From Theodoxus fluviatilis (Eukaryota; Mollusca; Gastropoda; Cycloneritida; Neritidae): a stretch of 64,000 nucleotides of DNA. Positions 1 to 12,780 of this stretch are shown piece by piece. The translations under genes and the position numbers were made by a program. Under the pieces are notes generated by a model, which was not told the origin of the DNA, did not search any database, and saw only the letters and a list, made by a program, of their open reading frames with translations. The stretch is from assembly GCA_034096865.1 (NCBI GenBank), contig JAWQFJ010017573.1:156001-220000 (forward strand), written 5' to 3'. Position 1 is the first letter of the stretch. Each line of letters begins with the position of its first letter.

Positions 1-919
1 AAGCATACCCACCGCCTCAGCCCAGAAATCCATGTCGGACCTGGACGTTTTGGGCCAGAACCTCCTGCAGCAGAGCCGCCCTAAGGAGCCAGCCTTTGTC
101 CCTCCCATGTAAGCAGCTTTTTATTTGTGACCCTCCATCACAAAATGAGTCACTCGTTGCATTTTTAACATTTTGAGATCTGTATGTTTTTAAAAAAAGC
201 ACACAACAAGCTTTTCTATTGTACAAGAATCATGAAAATATCACTACCCTCTATGATTTCACACGACTTTGATGATAGAGACTCTAAAAATATGTTTTTT
301 GAGAAAAACGCGTTTCAAGTTTACAGGTATTATTCCCCTTTTTTCCTTAGCAACCCTTATTCTAGACTCATGAAATTTGCCACAGAGATGAAGCAACCAC
401 CAGCGAATCAAATTTGGCTTTGGTTGGCAGCCTAGGGTATTCCCGTGTCAATCTGTTGCAGTGGCAGCTACGAAACTTTGAGAAAATGCCTGATGTGGAT
501 GATCGGTTTGCAGATGTTTTCTTGTAAATGATTTACCACCACATCCAAAAGAATCATAAAACATACTCTTACACATTGATTTAAAAAACGAAACTTACTC
601 ATACAGTGAAGAAGGGACTAGAGAAGCCAAATAAACAAAAAATATCGAAGTCGACCACTACAACCCCAACCTCCTTTGTGGGCGGTTTGCACAAAATGAC
701 TCGACTACGCAACCGACTCATTTAGTGATGGAGGGTCACATTTGTGTTTTTTACTTTTAGAAATAATTCATCTGTTGATTTTTGTTGTTGTGTTTGTAGG
801 CAAGGAAAGCATTGCAATAATATGCACTATGGACATGTTTTTGTTTAAAATTATTCAGTGCATAAAACATTGCATGCTATGAGAAATTGATCAAGTATGT
901 TTATGAACTTTTATGGAGC

Positions 920-975
<56 letters not shown>

Positions 976-3900
976 CCCTACAAGGCTTACATGAGCAAAA
1001 TAACTTCATCATGTGTGAATTTAGTTGTCTCAAATATGATGTCCAAGGTGATCCTTTGACATGGTTGTGATCAAAGGTCTCCTAATGCAGCATTTCACTG
1101 GTTTGATTTTACTCTGCTCTAGTCCGGTGCATTTGTCATTTACCATGGTTTTAAGGCATGTGATGTGAGGTCAAGTGTGGGCCTAGCCCAGAAGTTTTGC
1201 TTTTTAAAAACTACCCAAATGTTCAGCTTTATAATTTCTCAGAAACATTGACATGGATTTGATTTGTGTTCACTTGTGGTAGAGGTTTTGCTCTATTGTA
1301 TTGAATAGTTAATTGAGTGTATGTCCAGAAAAGGCTGTTTTTCTTGCCTACCCTTAAAAACAGTCAAGTCCTGAATACTAAGTTTACTTAACTTCAAGTA
1401 AAGAGGGTCCACTTTGTAAATGTTGTCAATTCAACCTAGCATTTACACCTGCAATCAAGCTGCTTGATATGTAACTTCTGTCTGTCCTGTAGCAACAAAT
1501 ACTTTAATCCATGGAAAACTGAGCTAGTTCAGTCCCTCTTTGACCTTTGCATTGAAAATCAGACAAAATGGCAGTAGTTGCAACACGCAATTGCTTAGAA
1601 CACGTTTGGGGTTGTGGAGGAGGTTATGTGGATACCGTTAGATATGTAAAGTGATGAGCCAGTACACAGCAAGTTGTATTTTCCTAAGCAATTCATGTTC
1701 TGATATTGAAGAGCTCCAGATAGAGAGTACATATAGACACTGCTGTGCTTTTGCCTACGTCACTTATCTCTTTGCAGTCACTTCCTTGAGGAACTTGATC
1801 TCGGTCCAATCCTCATCTGAAGATCCTTTGTCAGTTTTTTTAATAACTTAATTATGTGAAAGAATGGGGTGCTTTTTACTTTTTTTATTTTTCTTTTCTG
1901 TTTTACCTGTCTGGTATGTTGCTAGATGTCCTGATAGTGCTTTTTTTCTGTTTCTTCCTTCTTCTCACCAATTCTCATGGAAGATTTCTTTTTCAATTTT
2001 TTTGTAACTCGTATAAGAGTAGGAGGTAGGTGTGTGTGTGTGTGTGTGTGCGTGTGTGCCTGTGTGTGTGCGTGCATGCGTGATCCAGTGTGGCAGGTTG
2101 CTAGATGTCCTGATAGCATGTGGGTTTTTTGGGGGGGAGGGGGAGTGTTTCCCCTCCAATTCCCCCGGTGGGTTCGGGGTAAAAATTGACCCACCGGGTC
2201 TCCCTACGTGATTCGTAAGAGGCGAATAACTAGGGACACCGTGACTTGATTTGTGTTTATACTGTTCACGTGATTTCGTGCTTAATGGCCTTATATAGCC
2301 TAAAAAGGCTGATAGGCCGTAAAACATCATCCATCCATCCATCCATCCCCTCCAATTCTTATCTGAAGAATCCTTTGTAAATTTGTTGTAATTTACATAA
2401 TGTGTAAGAATGGTGATGTTTTTTTGTGTGATCCAGTCAAGTAGGTTGCTAAATGTCCTGATAGTGTTTTTGTGGGGGTCTTTTTCCACTAATTTTTATC
2501 TAAAGATTTCTTTGTCAGTTGTTTGTAACTTACATGTATGTATGACTTAATTTTTCGGCCTCCGCCACAAGGTCTTTTTGTAAGGGTGACATGGTCCTAT
2601 GTCCTGACTGTTGCAGCCTACAGCCCAAGATTCCAATGAACCAGATGGTGTCTGGCAGTGGGGGACAGGCTCCACAGACTGTTGCCAACTCGGTGCCACA
2701 GCTGGTCCCCTCCTCACAAACCACACTGCTGAGCATGGCCAGCACCATCTCAACTGCCACCCCTCCTACTCCATCCCTCACCCCTGGTGATACCTCCAAT
2801 CAGAATGGCACCCCTTCCCAGACCCCGTCCCCGGCACCAGAGATCCTCTCTCTCACGGACGTCTTTGTTCCCCTGGAGTCCATCCAGCCTGGTAGGTAGC
2901 CAGTTGTCTGGGATGTGCTGTTTTTTGCAGTGGATCGTGTAGAATGGAATGCATTGGGGTTTTGATACTGTCATTGCATTGTAAATACCAGAATGGGATG
3001 CAAAGTTATTCCTCTCTGGCCTGGTAGGTTGGTTTCTGTTCTGATAGTGCTTCTTCTTTTTTTCTTTTCTACCCTAAACCCCTAAATCCCCCACCCCCAC
3101 CACCCAACTTCAACCTCCAAATATTTTAGAAGAGAATAAATGGTACGTTAATGGAATAATGGAACGGGATGCACGTTTTTATGTGTCTTTTTTTAATGAA
3201 TGACTGAAACTTACAGCAAGAAGCAGAATCAGTGTATGTCTCAGTCAGTTACAAGTGAATCGGACATTACAGGGTAAATGTTATGATATCTACAGGTGAC
3301 CAAGCACCTGTGAATGCCTATGACAAGGATGGCCTCAAGATGATGATCCACATTGCCAAAGACCGGCCCCGGCCAGATGTGATAGTGGCTGTGGTGTCCA
3401 CGATGAACACAGGTGTCCAGCAAATCAAGAACTTCACCTTCCAGGCTGCTGTTCCTAAGGTATGCTTGTCACCATTTCTCTGCAACTTCAGCATGCTTTT
3501 TTAAGAGATTTCCATAGAAATGCTGCACTGTAGAGGGTCAGTGCATGAATTGAAAGCAGTCCAGTGAATGATAAGCAATCAACATTTAGTTGAAACCATG
3601 CTGTCTGTTAGCTTGTAAAGTCTTAAATTGTAACTGATGTGAGTTTGAGTCCCTGTACTGTTCCAAGTGTTCAGCAGAGAAGCTGGGGAAGGTGTTCCGT
3701 CTATCCTACACTGGACAATTGAGTTAAGACTCGGACCTTGGTCTCCCCCACCCTCCCACCCCTTCCAATCTTAGTTCAAGACAAGTCTCAAACTCTCCAT
3801 GATGGTTATATGTGATGACTGGTACAAACTGAGGAAGCCATTGATCATCTTCTTGTCCCTTTAGACTGAGTCAGGTGCTAGAGTTCCCATTGATCATGTG

Positions 3901-6021
3901 CTGCATGGACTGCACTCTGCAGGTAATGAAGGTGAAGCTGCAGCCTCCATCCGCTGCAGACCTGCCTGCCTACAACCCCATTCTTCCCCCTTCTGCCATC
4001 ACCCAGGTCATGCTGGTGGCCAACCCTAAAAAGGTGGGTCTGTTTGCCTCGGTGGAGGTCCCTGGCCCATTCTCTATTGCCTTGACAGAAAAGTCTTCGT
4101 GATGTACATTTACCTCCAAAGGTTATGTTTTTCGGTTGGTTGGTGTGTTTTTTAGTTCTTCTGTGTGCAACATAACTCCAAAAGTTCAAAATGGATTCTG
4201 AATAAATTTGGTGCAAGGTCAGGGTTTCACCCAAGGAAGATACGAGATACTTTATTGTCCTCATTGTTACAAGGAAATTCGTTTTGTCGGTGGCAAAAAC
4301 ATAATACATACATACAAAAACGTACAAGAAGTTCAACATTAATTAACTCAATCACATCGCTCAAGTTATGGAGTCCACACACTCAAAGCCTGGTGACCAA
4401 TTCTCAATAATACTGTTTATATCCCAGACATCATCACCGATCTTTCTACATTGTTGTATGTTGATTACCTCCACCGCTGTGGCTGCCTTTGCAGAAGTTT
4501 GCACTCTCCTAGTGCTCTGTAGGTGTGTCTGAAGCATGAATGTCCAAGGTCTCTTTGCCGAAGTGGAAGTCTTTTGCCCCACTGTCACGTGTCATGAAAG
4601 CTGACAGCTCACACTTAGAAAAATGTTATGTGAGACAATATGGATTATTCAAAACAGTATTATCCGTGTGTGCACATATGTCACCAAGATGGAGCTAGTC
4701 ATCCTCAGACAAGAATTTTTCCTAAATCAACCACCCAAGTGTTTTAAACTTTGATAATGGAATCCAGTAGCTGACCTCTCTCCTTTGCATGATGAAGTCA
4801 GGTACTGAAGGAGAGTCGGGAAGACCAGTCTACCTTGTCACTGAGAACCAGAGAGACACAGCTGTGGAAAGTCATGCAGACTTCATTGCACTCAAAAACC
4901 CTAACAGACCTGAGGCTCATTGCTTATGCTGGGAATCTTGCAAGATCTTTTGAGGAAAAGGCCAGTGTCCACATGTATCAACTTGATGAAAGCAGATGTA
5001 AAGGCCGGTGTCAACATGTATCAACTTGATGAAAGCAGATGTAAAGGCCAGTGTCCACACGTATCAACTTGATGAAAGCAGATGTAAAGGCCAGTGTCCA
5101 CATGTATCAACTTGATGAAAGCAGATGTAAAGGCCGGTGTCAACATGTATCAACTTGATGAAAGCAGATGTAAAGGCCGGTGTCCACATGTATCAACTTG
5201 ATGAAAGCAGATGTTAAGGCCGGTGTCAACATGTATCAACTTGATGAAAGCAGATGTAAAGGCCGGTGTCCACATGTATCAACTTGATGAAAGCAGATGT
5301 AAAGGCCGGTGTCAACATGTATCAACTTGATGAAAGCAGATGTAAAGGCCGGTGTCAACATGTATCAACTTGATGAAAGCAGATGTAAAGGCCAGTGTCC
5401 ACATGTATCAACTTGATGAAAGCAGATGTAAAGGCCGGTGTCCACATGTATCAACTTGATGAAAGCAGATGTAAAGGCTCTCAAATGTTAGACACATGTT
5501 GACTCTGGCCTATCATTTGCCAGCTATATAAGCAAAGCTATGCATCCCTAACTGGTGACATTCAGAACTGGCAATGGGGGTGTTTGGGATGATTGTGCAA
5601 AATGCTGTGTTCTATCAGGGGAAGGCATTCATGGTATGGAACCTTAGAGATGCAGGATGAGGGTGATGGGCTCCCCTTTGAAAGCCTGTTTGTCTCCTTC
5701 ACAGTTCTTCCATCTAGTTGCCTCATTGCCACATGTGTTGCAACAGGGCACAAACATGCATGTGTACATAGACACACACACATACATACACTCATACACA
5801 CACACACACACATACACACACACACACCACCACCACTACCACCACCACCACCACCAACATCAACACCACCACCACCAACATCAACACACCACACCACACC
5901 ATACATTTAAACAAGTGCAATCACATGCACAGGAACTTGCAGGTATACTGCAGATGCTCCCTCCTCCCTCCCTCCCTCCCTCCCTCCCTCCCTCCCTCCA
6001 CTCCCTCCCCCCCCCCCCCCC

Positions 6022-6093
<72 letters not shown>

Positions 6094-7039
6094 CTCTGAC
6101 CTGCTTGCATTTTTGCTCATTGAGGGACACACTCCTGTGGTGATTGCGCCTGTGAACAGAAGAACTTACAGATGAGACACTGCATGTTTGCCTGCAGAAA
6201 ATGTATGACTTACGTACTCATATTGAGATTCAAATCAATCTGATAGAACTTGGAGTCACTCACGAAAAAATTGCTGTGCACATAATGTGAATCAGAGTAA
6301 TTCCCACCTGTCATTGATATAAGCCTTTACTTATATTGCTGTACTGATGTTATGGCATTGCATGCTCTGTATTTCAGTAAACTTTCACCTTCCATGGGCT
6401 AGGACTTGTTTTGTTTCTCGTGCTTTTTAGGAGCACGCTGCTTACTTGTATTCTGCTGTCCAGTTAAGGCTGTTCTTAACCAGGCAAACACTGCTTACAA
6501 ACTTGTCTGAGGGTACAAAAGTTTGCCTGCAGGGAGTTGTTTGCCCGAACCACAGTTACATGAGAAGCTGTGTGGCTGCACTTTCAACTGGATTCAACTT
6601 TATCCTACATCTCAATTTGAATAATAATATACGCAATTTTAATGAACCATTGATGTATTGTACCTAGTGCTTTGAGAAATTAATACTGTTATTTAGTTAC
6701 ATTTTCTTTGTGTGTCAGTAATGCTCAAAATGAACATTTTGCATCAAGCTGAGGAAAATAGGACGGTTTGTGTGACTGGCCAGAGCATGTCCTGGGAACA
6801 CTACATACGCTTCAAACCTGGATCACGATTAGAGTGTTCATCTGGTTAAGAACAGCCCTTAAGATGACTTCTGTATGGTATCTGATACCCATTCTGCATT
6901 ATGGATACTTGTTCTCCATGTTTTTTCTCTTCTTCTTTTTTTACAGGAGAATGTGAGACTGAAATTCAAGATCCTGTACAAAGTTAATGAGAAGAGCATC
7001 ACAGACGTTGGTGATGTGGAGAACTTCCCTGTCAAATGA
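1..7039 (+). CDS. GGA: GGA-type clathrin adaptor, 3' end (hinge and gamma-adaptin ear), partial
   Basis: GGA proteins are monomeric adaptors that collect sorting receptors at the trans-Golgi network; the C-terminal GAE (ear) domain binds accessory proteins. Coding exons seen: <1-108, 2617-2891, 3296-3459, 3923-4033, 6947-7039 (TGA at 7037-7039). All introns are GT-AG and the phases join exactly (2,1,0,0). Exon 1 encodes a hinge motif DLDVLGQNLLQQ; exon 2 is a Ser/Thr/Pro/Gln-rich linker ending in VPLESIQPG, the start of the ear. Exons 3-5 encode the ear, with family-typical stretches FQAAVPKVMKVKLQPPS, PSAITQVMLVANP and GDVENFP just before the stop. The VHS and GAT domains must lie upstream of the window. 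The last intron (4034-6946) carries a minisatellite and microsatellites. Family recognition is strong; which vertebrate paralogue it matches is not decidable. Confidence 0.93.
127..739. mobile_element. MITE-like element with TIR GTGACCCTCCATCAC
   Basis: The element starts GTGACCCTCCATCAC.AAATGAGTC and ends with the inverted counterpart GACTCATTTAGTGATGGAGGGTCAC; about 24 of 25 terminal bases match. The bases ATTT lie immediately outside both ends (123-126 and 740-743), a plausible 4-bp target duplication. It has no convincing ORF and sits inside the first GGA intron of the window. It is probably a non-autonomous DNA transposon of unknown superfamily. Confidence 0.75.
921..974. repeat. (TG)n microsatellite
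   Basis: Uninterrupted TG dinucleotide run in a GGA intron. The rest of that intron (740-2616) shows nothing else except the SINE-like copy at 2150-2350 and a short (GT)n at about 2032-2078. Confidence 0.95.
2150..2350 (+). repeat. SINE-like interspersed repeat, copy 1
   Basis: Contains GACCCACCGGGTCTCCCTAC, then TAACTAGGGA, and a 3' part with CCTAAAAAGGCTGATAGGCC followed by an (ATCC)n tail. A diverged copy with the same order of motifs lies at 32105-32290, and the 5' part recurs in the 55-bp array at 35837-36166. Order, size and simple-repeat tail fit a SINE; no clear pol III boxes were confirmed. Confidence 0.6.
4119..4330 (+). repeat. Interspersed repeat (GGTTATG...CATAACTC family), copy 1, plus a diverged tail
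   Basis: Begins with a GGTTATGTTTTT motif, followed by CATAACTCCAAAAGTTCAAA, ATGGATTCTGAATAAATTTG and AAGGTCAGGGTTTCACCCAA. Related copies are at 29158-29300 (plus) and about 42660-42470 (minus). From about 4240 it runs into a second repeat-like tail (TACTTTATTGTCCTC...). It has no coding potential and lies in the last GGA intron. Confidence 0.6.
4957..5478. repeat. 43-bp minisatellite, about 12 copies
   Basis: Tandem 43-bp unit (AAAGGCCRGTGTCMACATGT followed by ATCAACTTGATGAAAGCAGA and TGT) repeated about twelve times with a few point variants (CA/CG, TC/CA). It lies in the 2.9-kb last intron of GGA. The short ORF here is a consequence of the repeat. Confidence 0.95.
5768..6090. repeat. Compound microsatellite (CA)n-(CAC)n-(CTCC)n-(C)n-(CT)n
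   Basis: Consecutive simple-sequence tracts in the last GGA intron: CA, then CCA/CAC triplets, then CTCC tetramers, a C run and a long CT run ending near 6090. ORFs on both strands here translate to low-complexity peptides and are not genes. Between 6091 and 6946 I see only unremarkable intron sequence. Confidence 0.95.
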
Positions 7040-7757
7040 TGAGACCACAGACACACATGTATGTAGTGTGTGTGACTGCAGTGACGACGACTGAAACAGT
7101 CTTCATGGAGAAACTCTCAAAGTCTTTCAGCATTTCCAGAGGGTGTTGAAGAACTGTTGCCAACCAGGCAGTGTGTAGTTGTGGCCGAGTCATGCATGTG
7201 AAAACCAGAAGCAGGTGTGAGAGGAGTTCAAGTAATCAATTCAAGTGGGGGTCAGAATATCACGTGATGCAATAGACATCAGTCACAAATGCAGCAGGGT
7301 GGATGATGTGCATGTGTAATTAGCCATGTCCCTGATATGGACTTCCGAGAATGTACAAATCTGTGCTACGGGATGCTGTGGAGAGGGAATGATGTGAGAA
7401 TGTTTTGGCATCAGCTTGCAAAAGCTAGGTGTGGGCTGGACATTATTGCTGTATACTACCACACTACATAGTTTTATCGCGAATGAAAGAACATAGCAAA
7501 GAGATTGTGAACATGAACCCTGTGCAATGTATTGTTAAGTTATGTAACTGTTACCCTTTTTTTATATGAATGATTTTATATGCCCTCTATTCATGTGTGC
7601 TTGTTTTCTGCAGGCTATTTTTATTTGTGAACTGTTAATTGTATAGGCATTGTGATGATCAGACATTTAAGTTGTAGCCTGATTTTGTGTCCCACCTGGA
7701 GTGGACATTGCATCAATACATGAAGGTATGCTGATTGTAGTTAACCAAGTACTTTTT

Positions 7758-8590
7758 TGACTCACATGCGAAGCAAAAGTGAGTCTATGTACTCACCCGT
7801 TTCGGGCGTCCGGGCGTCCGAAAACTTTAACGTTGGATTTTTCTCAGAGACTATTAAGTCTATCAATACCAAATGTGGCATGATGGTGTATGATGACAAG
7901 GCCTCAAAAAACATATATAGTGACTTGACCTTGCTTCAAGGTCAAGGTCGCAGGGGCCATAAATGTTGTCTAAAAAACAGCCAATTTTCACATTTTGTCA
8001 ATTTTCTCTGAATGTTTTTAGATTGGATACCTGACCTATATATGGTATATAGGGAAAAGTAATCCCTATCTTTTGATACCAGTTTGGTTGACCTTGCTTC
8101 AAGGTCAAGGACACAGGAGCTCTTCAAAGTTGGATTGTATACATATTTTGAAGCGACCTTGCCCCTGAACTATGGAAGATAACTGTTCCAAACTTCATAA
8201 CATTGTAGTACACGTTATACTTTCATCATGAGACACATTTGGTCACACATCATCAAGGTCAAGGTCACTTTGACCCTTATGAAATGTGACCAAAATGGGG
8301 TAGTGAACCACTAAAAGTGACTATATCTCATGGTAGAAAGTGCCAATAAGCACCATTGTGCTTCCTATGTCTTGAATTAACAGCTTTGTGTTGCATGACC
8401 TTGGATGACCTTGACCTTGGGTCAAGGTCACATGTATTTTGGTAGGAAAAATGTGTAAAGCAGTTCTTAGTGTATGATGTCATTGCTAGGTTTAGTTGTT
8501 TGACCTTGACCTTGAGGGGCACCTGAAGGTCAAGGTCATGTAAAGGTCAAGGTCAATCATGTGAGTCGTATGGGCTTTGCTCTTGTTTTT
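7758..8590 (+). mobile_element. TCAAGGTCA-rich interspersed element, copy 1
   Basis: A roughly 830-bp unit starting TGACTCACATGCGAAGC and ending CATGTGAGTCGTATGGGC, so the ends carry an inverted GACTCACATG / CATGTGAGTC motif. A second, highly similar copy is at 10321-11181. It holds at least eight exact TCAAGGTCA motifs counting both strands. No ORF survives. Probably a non-autonomous DNA element; it lies in or just beyond the GGA 3' UTR. Confidence 0.8.
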
Positions 8591-9002
8591 GTTTTAAAAA
8601 AGTTTTCCCCATCCTCAAGAAAATAATAGTTCTGTCCATTGTTAACTTTTTTCTTTTTCCTTCTTTTTTTCTCTCTTTTTTTTTGCATGTAGAATTGCCA
8701 ATAGCAGAAAAACAATCTCATTGGGATTTTTGAACTAGTATTTAGTGGAAGTATTGGTAGTTCTGTTGTTTTTATGACAATCCTGGATCTTCCTAACACA
8801 CAGTTTGGCCCCCCTTCTTTCCCTTCCCATGTATCTGCCTTGCTGGCTGTGTTGTTTCTCTAGTAGCTTTTGTTGCTTCGACACTTCTCTGTGGGGTGTC
8901 CTTGCCTTCAGAGCCAACATTTGTACTCTCTGCTGTATACATATGCAGAACCCAGTCTCTGTTGTCTCTGTTCAGTATTTTCTGAACAATTCCATTCCAG
9001 TG

Positions 9003-9008
9003 AATAAA
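9003..9008 (+). terminator. Candidate polyadenylation signal AATAAA for GGA
   Basis: The first clear AATAAA after the GGA stop codon, in TGAATAAATAG. Using it gives a 3' UTR of about 2 kb that includes the TCAAGGTCA-rich element. Later signals (for example GAATAAAC near 10163) are possible, so the true end is uncertain. Confidence 0.4.
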
Positions 9009-9670
9009 TAGCATGGTGTAGTTTGGATGTAAAAAATGCCAGGATTTCCACTCATTGCAGTCTCAACTGGCTATTTGAGGTCTACCATTCATTCATTCGG
9101 TGCATAAATCATGAATGTGATGTGTGATTGGTTGTTGTGAATAACTTTGGTATTTGAAGTAGTCACTGAGGTCATATTAGGTTTTTCTTCAGTTCTCCCA
9201 CTCATTGCCTTCAAAGAGCTGCTTACCACTGTTCAAGCATATTCTATGCATGGCCGCCAAAGACTAAATGGAGGAAGAGAGAGAGACTGACAATTTGTGG
9301 CAGGGAACCCATGCACTGCTATTTTCTTATCAAATTATTTGTTTTGTGTGATAATGCATTATGTTTCTTAGAGGATCAATGCAGCTTATGCTGTGGTTGT
9401 TACATTTGCAATATGATTTTCTCTGGGTGTACTCTCTGAACTGTCTGTAGCTGCTACCAATGCTATCTTGACTACTGGAGATGAAGTTCAGTGTCAGTGC
9501 ATCACAGAAGGAAATGCAGATGATAAAGCAGTGAAAGGTTCAGGAAACTGCCACAAAGAGGATATAAAGATGACATTGTCCCAGCTTAGAAGTGTAACCT
9601 CTGCAGAGTATGGAGGGAGAACATTTCAAGGGCCTCGGGCAGGGACTGGGATATTTTTTTTAATGGAAAA

Positions 9671-9672
<2 letters not shown>

Positions 9673-9760
<88 letters not shown>

Positions 9761-9838
9761 TGTGTGTGTGTGTGCATGCTTGCATATGTGATGGGTTGGT
9801 TGGTTGGTTGGTTGGTTGGTTGGTTGGTTGGTTGGTTA
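9673..9838. repeat. Microsatellites (GA)n, (GT)n and (GGTT)n
   Basis: A GA run of about 86 bp followed by a short GT run and, after a short spacer, eleven or so GGTT tetramers. The surrounding bases 8591-10320 show no gene. Confidence 0.95.
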
Positions 9839-10320
9839 GTTTTCTTAAAAACTGTTAAAAGAGAATAGACGAAGACTGCATTGTTGGTCAGTGAAATGGA
9901 AGTTTCTAAAAGAAATGAAAGCCTGTGATGTGTTTGAGTGATTATATTGCCATTGTTGAACAACAGATTAGTGCAGGAGTCCTGAGAGGATAGAGCAGTC
10001 TGAATGCCAGCCAGTCTCTTGATATATTGTGTTTTCTGAGCAAGCCTCTATATATAAACTTAAATTCTACAAGCGTAATTCTTTAGATTTTTTCACTTGA
10101 CAGTTATTCCTTGCCTTATGCCGAATTATTGAATAGTAGTGCATACATTTGCTAGCTGGAATGAATAAACATCCTTGTAAGATCTATGATAAGTCTTGTT
10201 CTTAATCTTCAAGATAGTAATTACTGGTATATTGCAATCTGTTGAAAGGAATGCCAGTTTTTGGTCATCTTTACCAATCAGACAACTAGGCAGCCAATAC
10301 CAATTTTTGGCCTTCCTTTT

Positions 10321-11181
10321 TGACTCACATGCAAAGCAAAAGTGAGTCTATGTACTCACCCGTGTCGTCCGTCCGGGCGTCCGGGCGTCCGTGAAAAACT
10401 TTAACGTTGGATTTTTCTCGGAGACTATTAAGTCTATCAACACCCAATTTGGCATGATGGTGTATGATGACAAGGCCTCAAAAAACATACATGGTGACTT
10501 GACCTTGCTTCAAGGTCAAGGTCGCAGGGGCCATAAATGTTGTCTAAAAAACAGCCATTTTTCACATTTTCCCAATTTTCTCTGAAGTTTTTGAGATTGG
10601 ATACCTGACCTACATATGGTGTATAGGGCAAAGTAATCCCTATCTTTTGATACCAGTTTGGTTGACCTTGCTTCAAGGTCAAGGTCACAGGAGCTCTTTA
10701 AAGTTGGATTGTATACATATTTTGAAGTGACCTTGACCCTGAACTATGAAAGATAACTCTTCCAAACTTCATAACACTGTAGTACACATGTTATACTTTC
10801 ATCATGAGACACATTTGGTCACATATCATCAAGGTCAAGGTCACTTTGACCCTTATGAAATGTGACCAAAATGGGGTAGTGAACCACTAAAAGTGACCAT
10901 ATCTCATGGTAGAAAGTGCCAATAAGCACCATTGTGCTTCCTATGTCTTGAATTAACAGCTTTGTGCTGCATGACCTTGGATGACCTTGACCTTGGGTCA
11001 AGGTCACATGCATTTTGGTAGGAAAAATGTGTAAAGCAGTTCTTAGTGTATGATGTCATTGCTAGGTTTAGTTGTTTGACCTTGACCTTGAAGGACACCT
11101 TAAGATCAAGGTCATGTAAAGGTCAAGGTCGTGTAAAGGTCAAGGTCAAGCATGTGAGTCGTATGGGCTTTGCCCTTCTTG
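10321..11181 (+). mobile_element. TCAAGGTCA-rich interspersed element, copy 2
   Basis: Same element as 7758-8590, in the same orientation, beginning TGACTCACATGCAAAGC and ending near GTATGGGCTTTGCCCTTC. Identity with copy 1 is high by eye along the full length. It includes one extra GTGTAAAGGTCAAGGTC unit near its 3' end. Confidence 0.8.
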
Positions 11182-12703
11182 TTTTTTCTTGACTGGGTAG
11201 AAGTTAAACCTGTACATGATGATGGCTATTCATACACACCAGAAGCTACATTTGATCCCCAAGATGGCTGTCAAAATGAGCTAATGCAAATGCAGCTTGG
11301 GGTGAGGTTCTTTGAGGCTCAAGTAAATTCAGGCTACAGGACATTATATTGGGTAGAGGGCCTGGTTGTTTATGATTCTGAGATCTTTCTAGAAAACTGA
11401 TCTGTCTGATGATTTAAGTCAATCTGCAGCTTGTGATATAATTTAAAGGGCATGTTAATAAGAGTGATACATTTATTTATTTTTTTCTCTCTGTTTTTGT
11501 TTTTTAATTTTGATATCCAAGGATGCACAATCCTTTGGTGTATAACTGCATGGAATCATCTGATTTAAATAAAATAGTCCCCACCATTTGAAAGAGCATG
11601 CATGACATTTGCTTTTAGAACTGCTACATAACTCAAAATTAGTCGAGAGTAGGATGCAAATCATCATGTGATACATGGTCACAAATGTAGTACTGACATA
11701 TCTACAGCTTTTGTTTGGCACAGAAATCTAAAACTTTTCCAATGAACCATACAGTGACACCAGTTTTGGTCATCTTGACAGCTACATGAAACAGCTGAGC
11801 TGTAGGGTTTGCATCTGCAGGTTCTTCACTGTATCTGTGAGTCTTGGTATACATCAATTCCCAGCCAGGCTGCCTCTACCCTCTGTGTAGCAAGTAGCTG
11901 AAAACTAAGATCTGACAGAAAAGTTTCAGTGTTGGCATTTTCTTGCCATCTGTTTGGCACTGGAATCTGAATGTCAAGGATGGTATTGCAGTGACCTCTG
12001 CATACTGTCGCCAGTTCCTTAAGGAGAGCTGAAACCCTGCAGAAGCTGGAGCAAGTTTGATACTTAAAGGCAGGGTACTCTCTCTGTAAGAGTTTGATGG
12101 CCATCAACTATCAACAACTCAAAACAAGACCACAAGAAAGTATTAGGTTATTTCTGGTGCTTGACAAGCTGTGGGCTAGGTAATTTTTTTACTGAAATGT
12201 TTGCCTTGCTTTTTAAAGTGACCTTTTGATGTTTTCTGCTTGCCATGATTTTGGATGTTTTGGTTGCTTGGCTGGACAGTTGCACAACCTAGAGAAAAGC
12301 TTCGTCATGTGGCTTATGAGTCTTGGATTTTCCTGTGAAGTTGTATGTGATGGACTGTGCACAAGAATCCTGCATTTAATTATCTTGACCACCATATAAA
12401 CAGAATGGCTGCACAATGTCACCAAAAGCTGGGGGTGATTTTGCTGATATAACTATGTGGTCCTCGGGACATCTCTGATATAACTGTGTATTTGTCATGA
12501 GCTTTTCCTTATGCTGAGGTAATAGATGTCTCTAGTGAAATAGTTTATTTTGCCTTCTTCTTTTTTTATCATGTGGAAGAATGATTCATTAAAACATGGA
12601 TTATTGTCAGGTTTGAAATATTCCCTGAATACTTGGATGATAATCAAAAGAACAAGATGGAAATAGATGTATTTGCATGTGTGGACAAAATAGAGAGGTG
12701 GGG

Positions 12704-12780
<77 letters not shown>

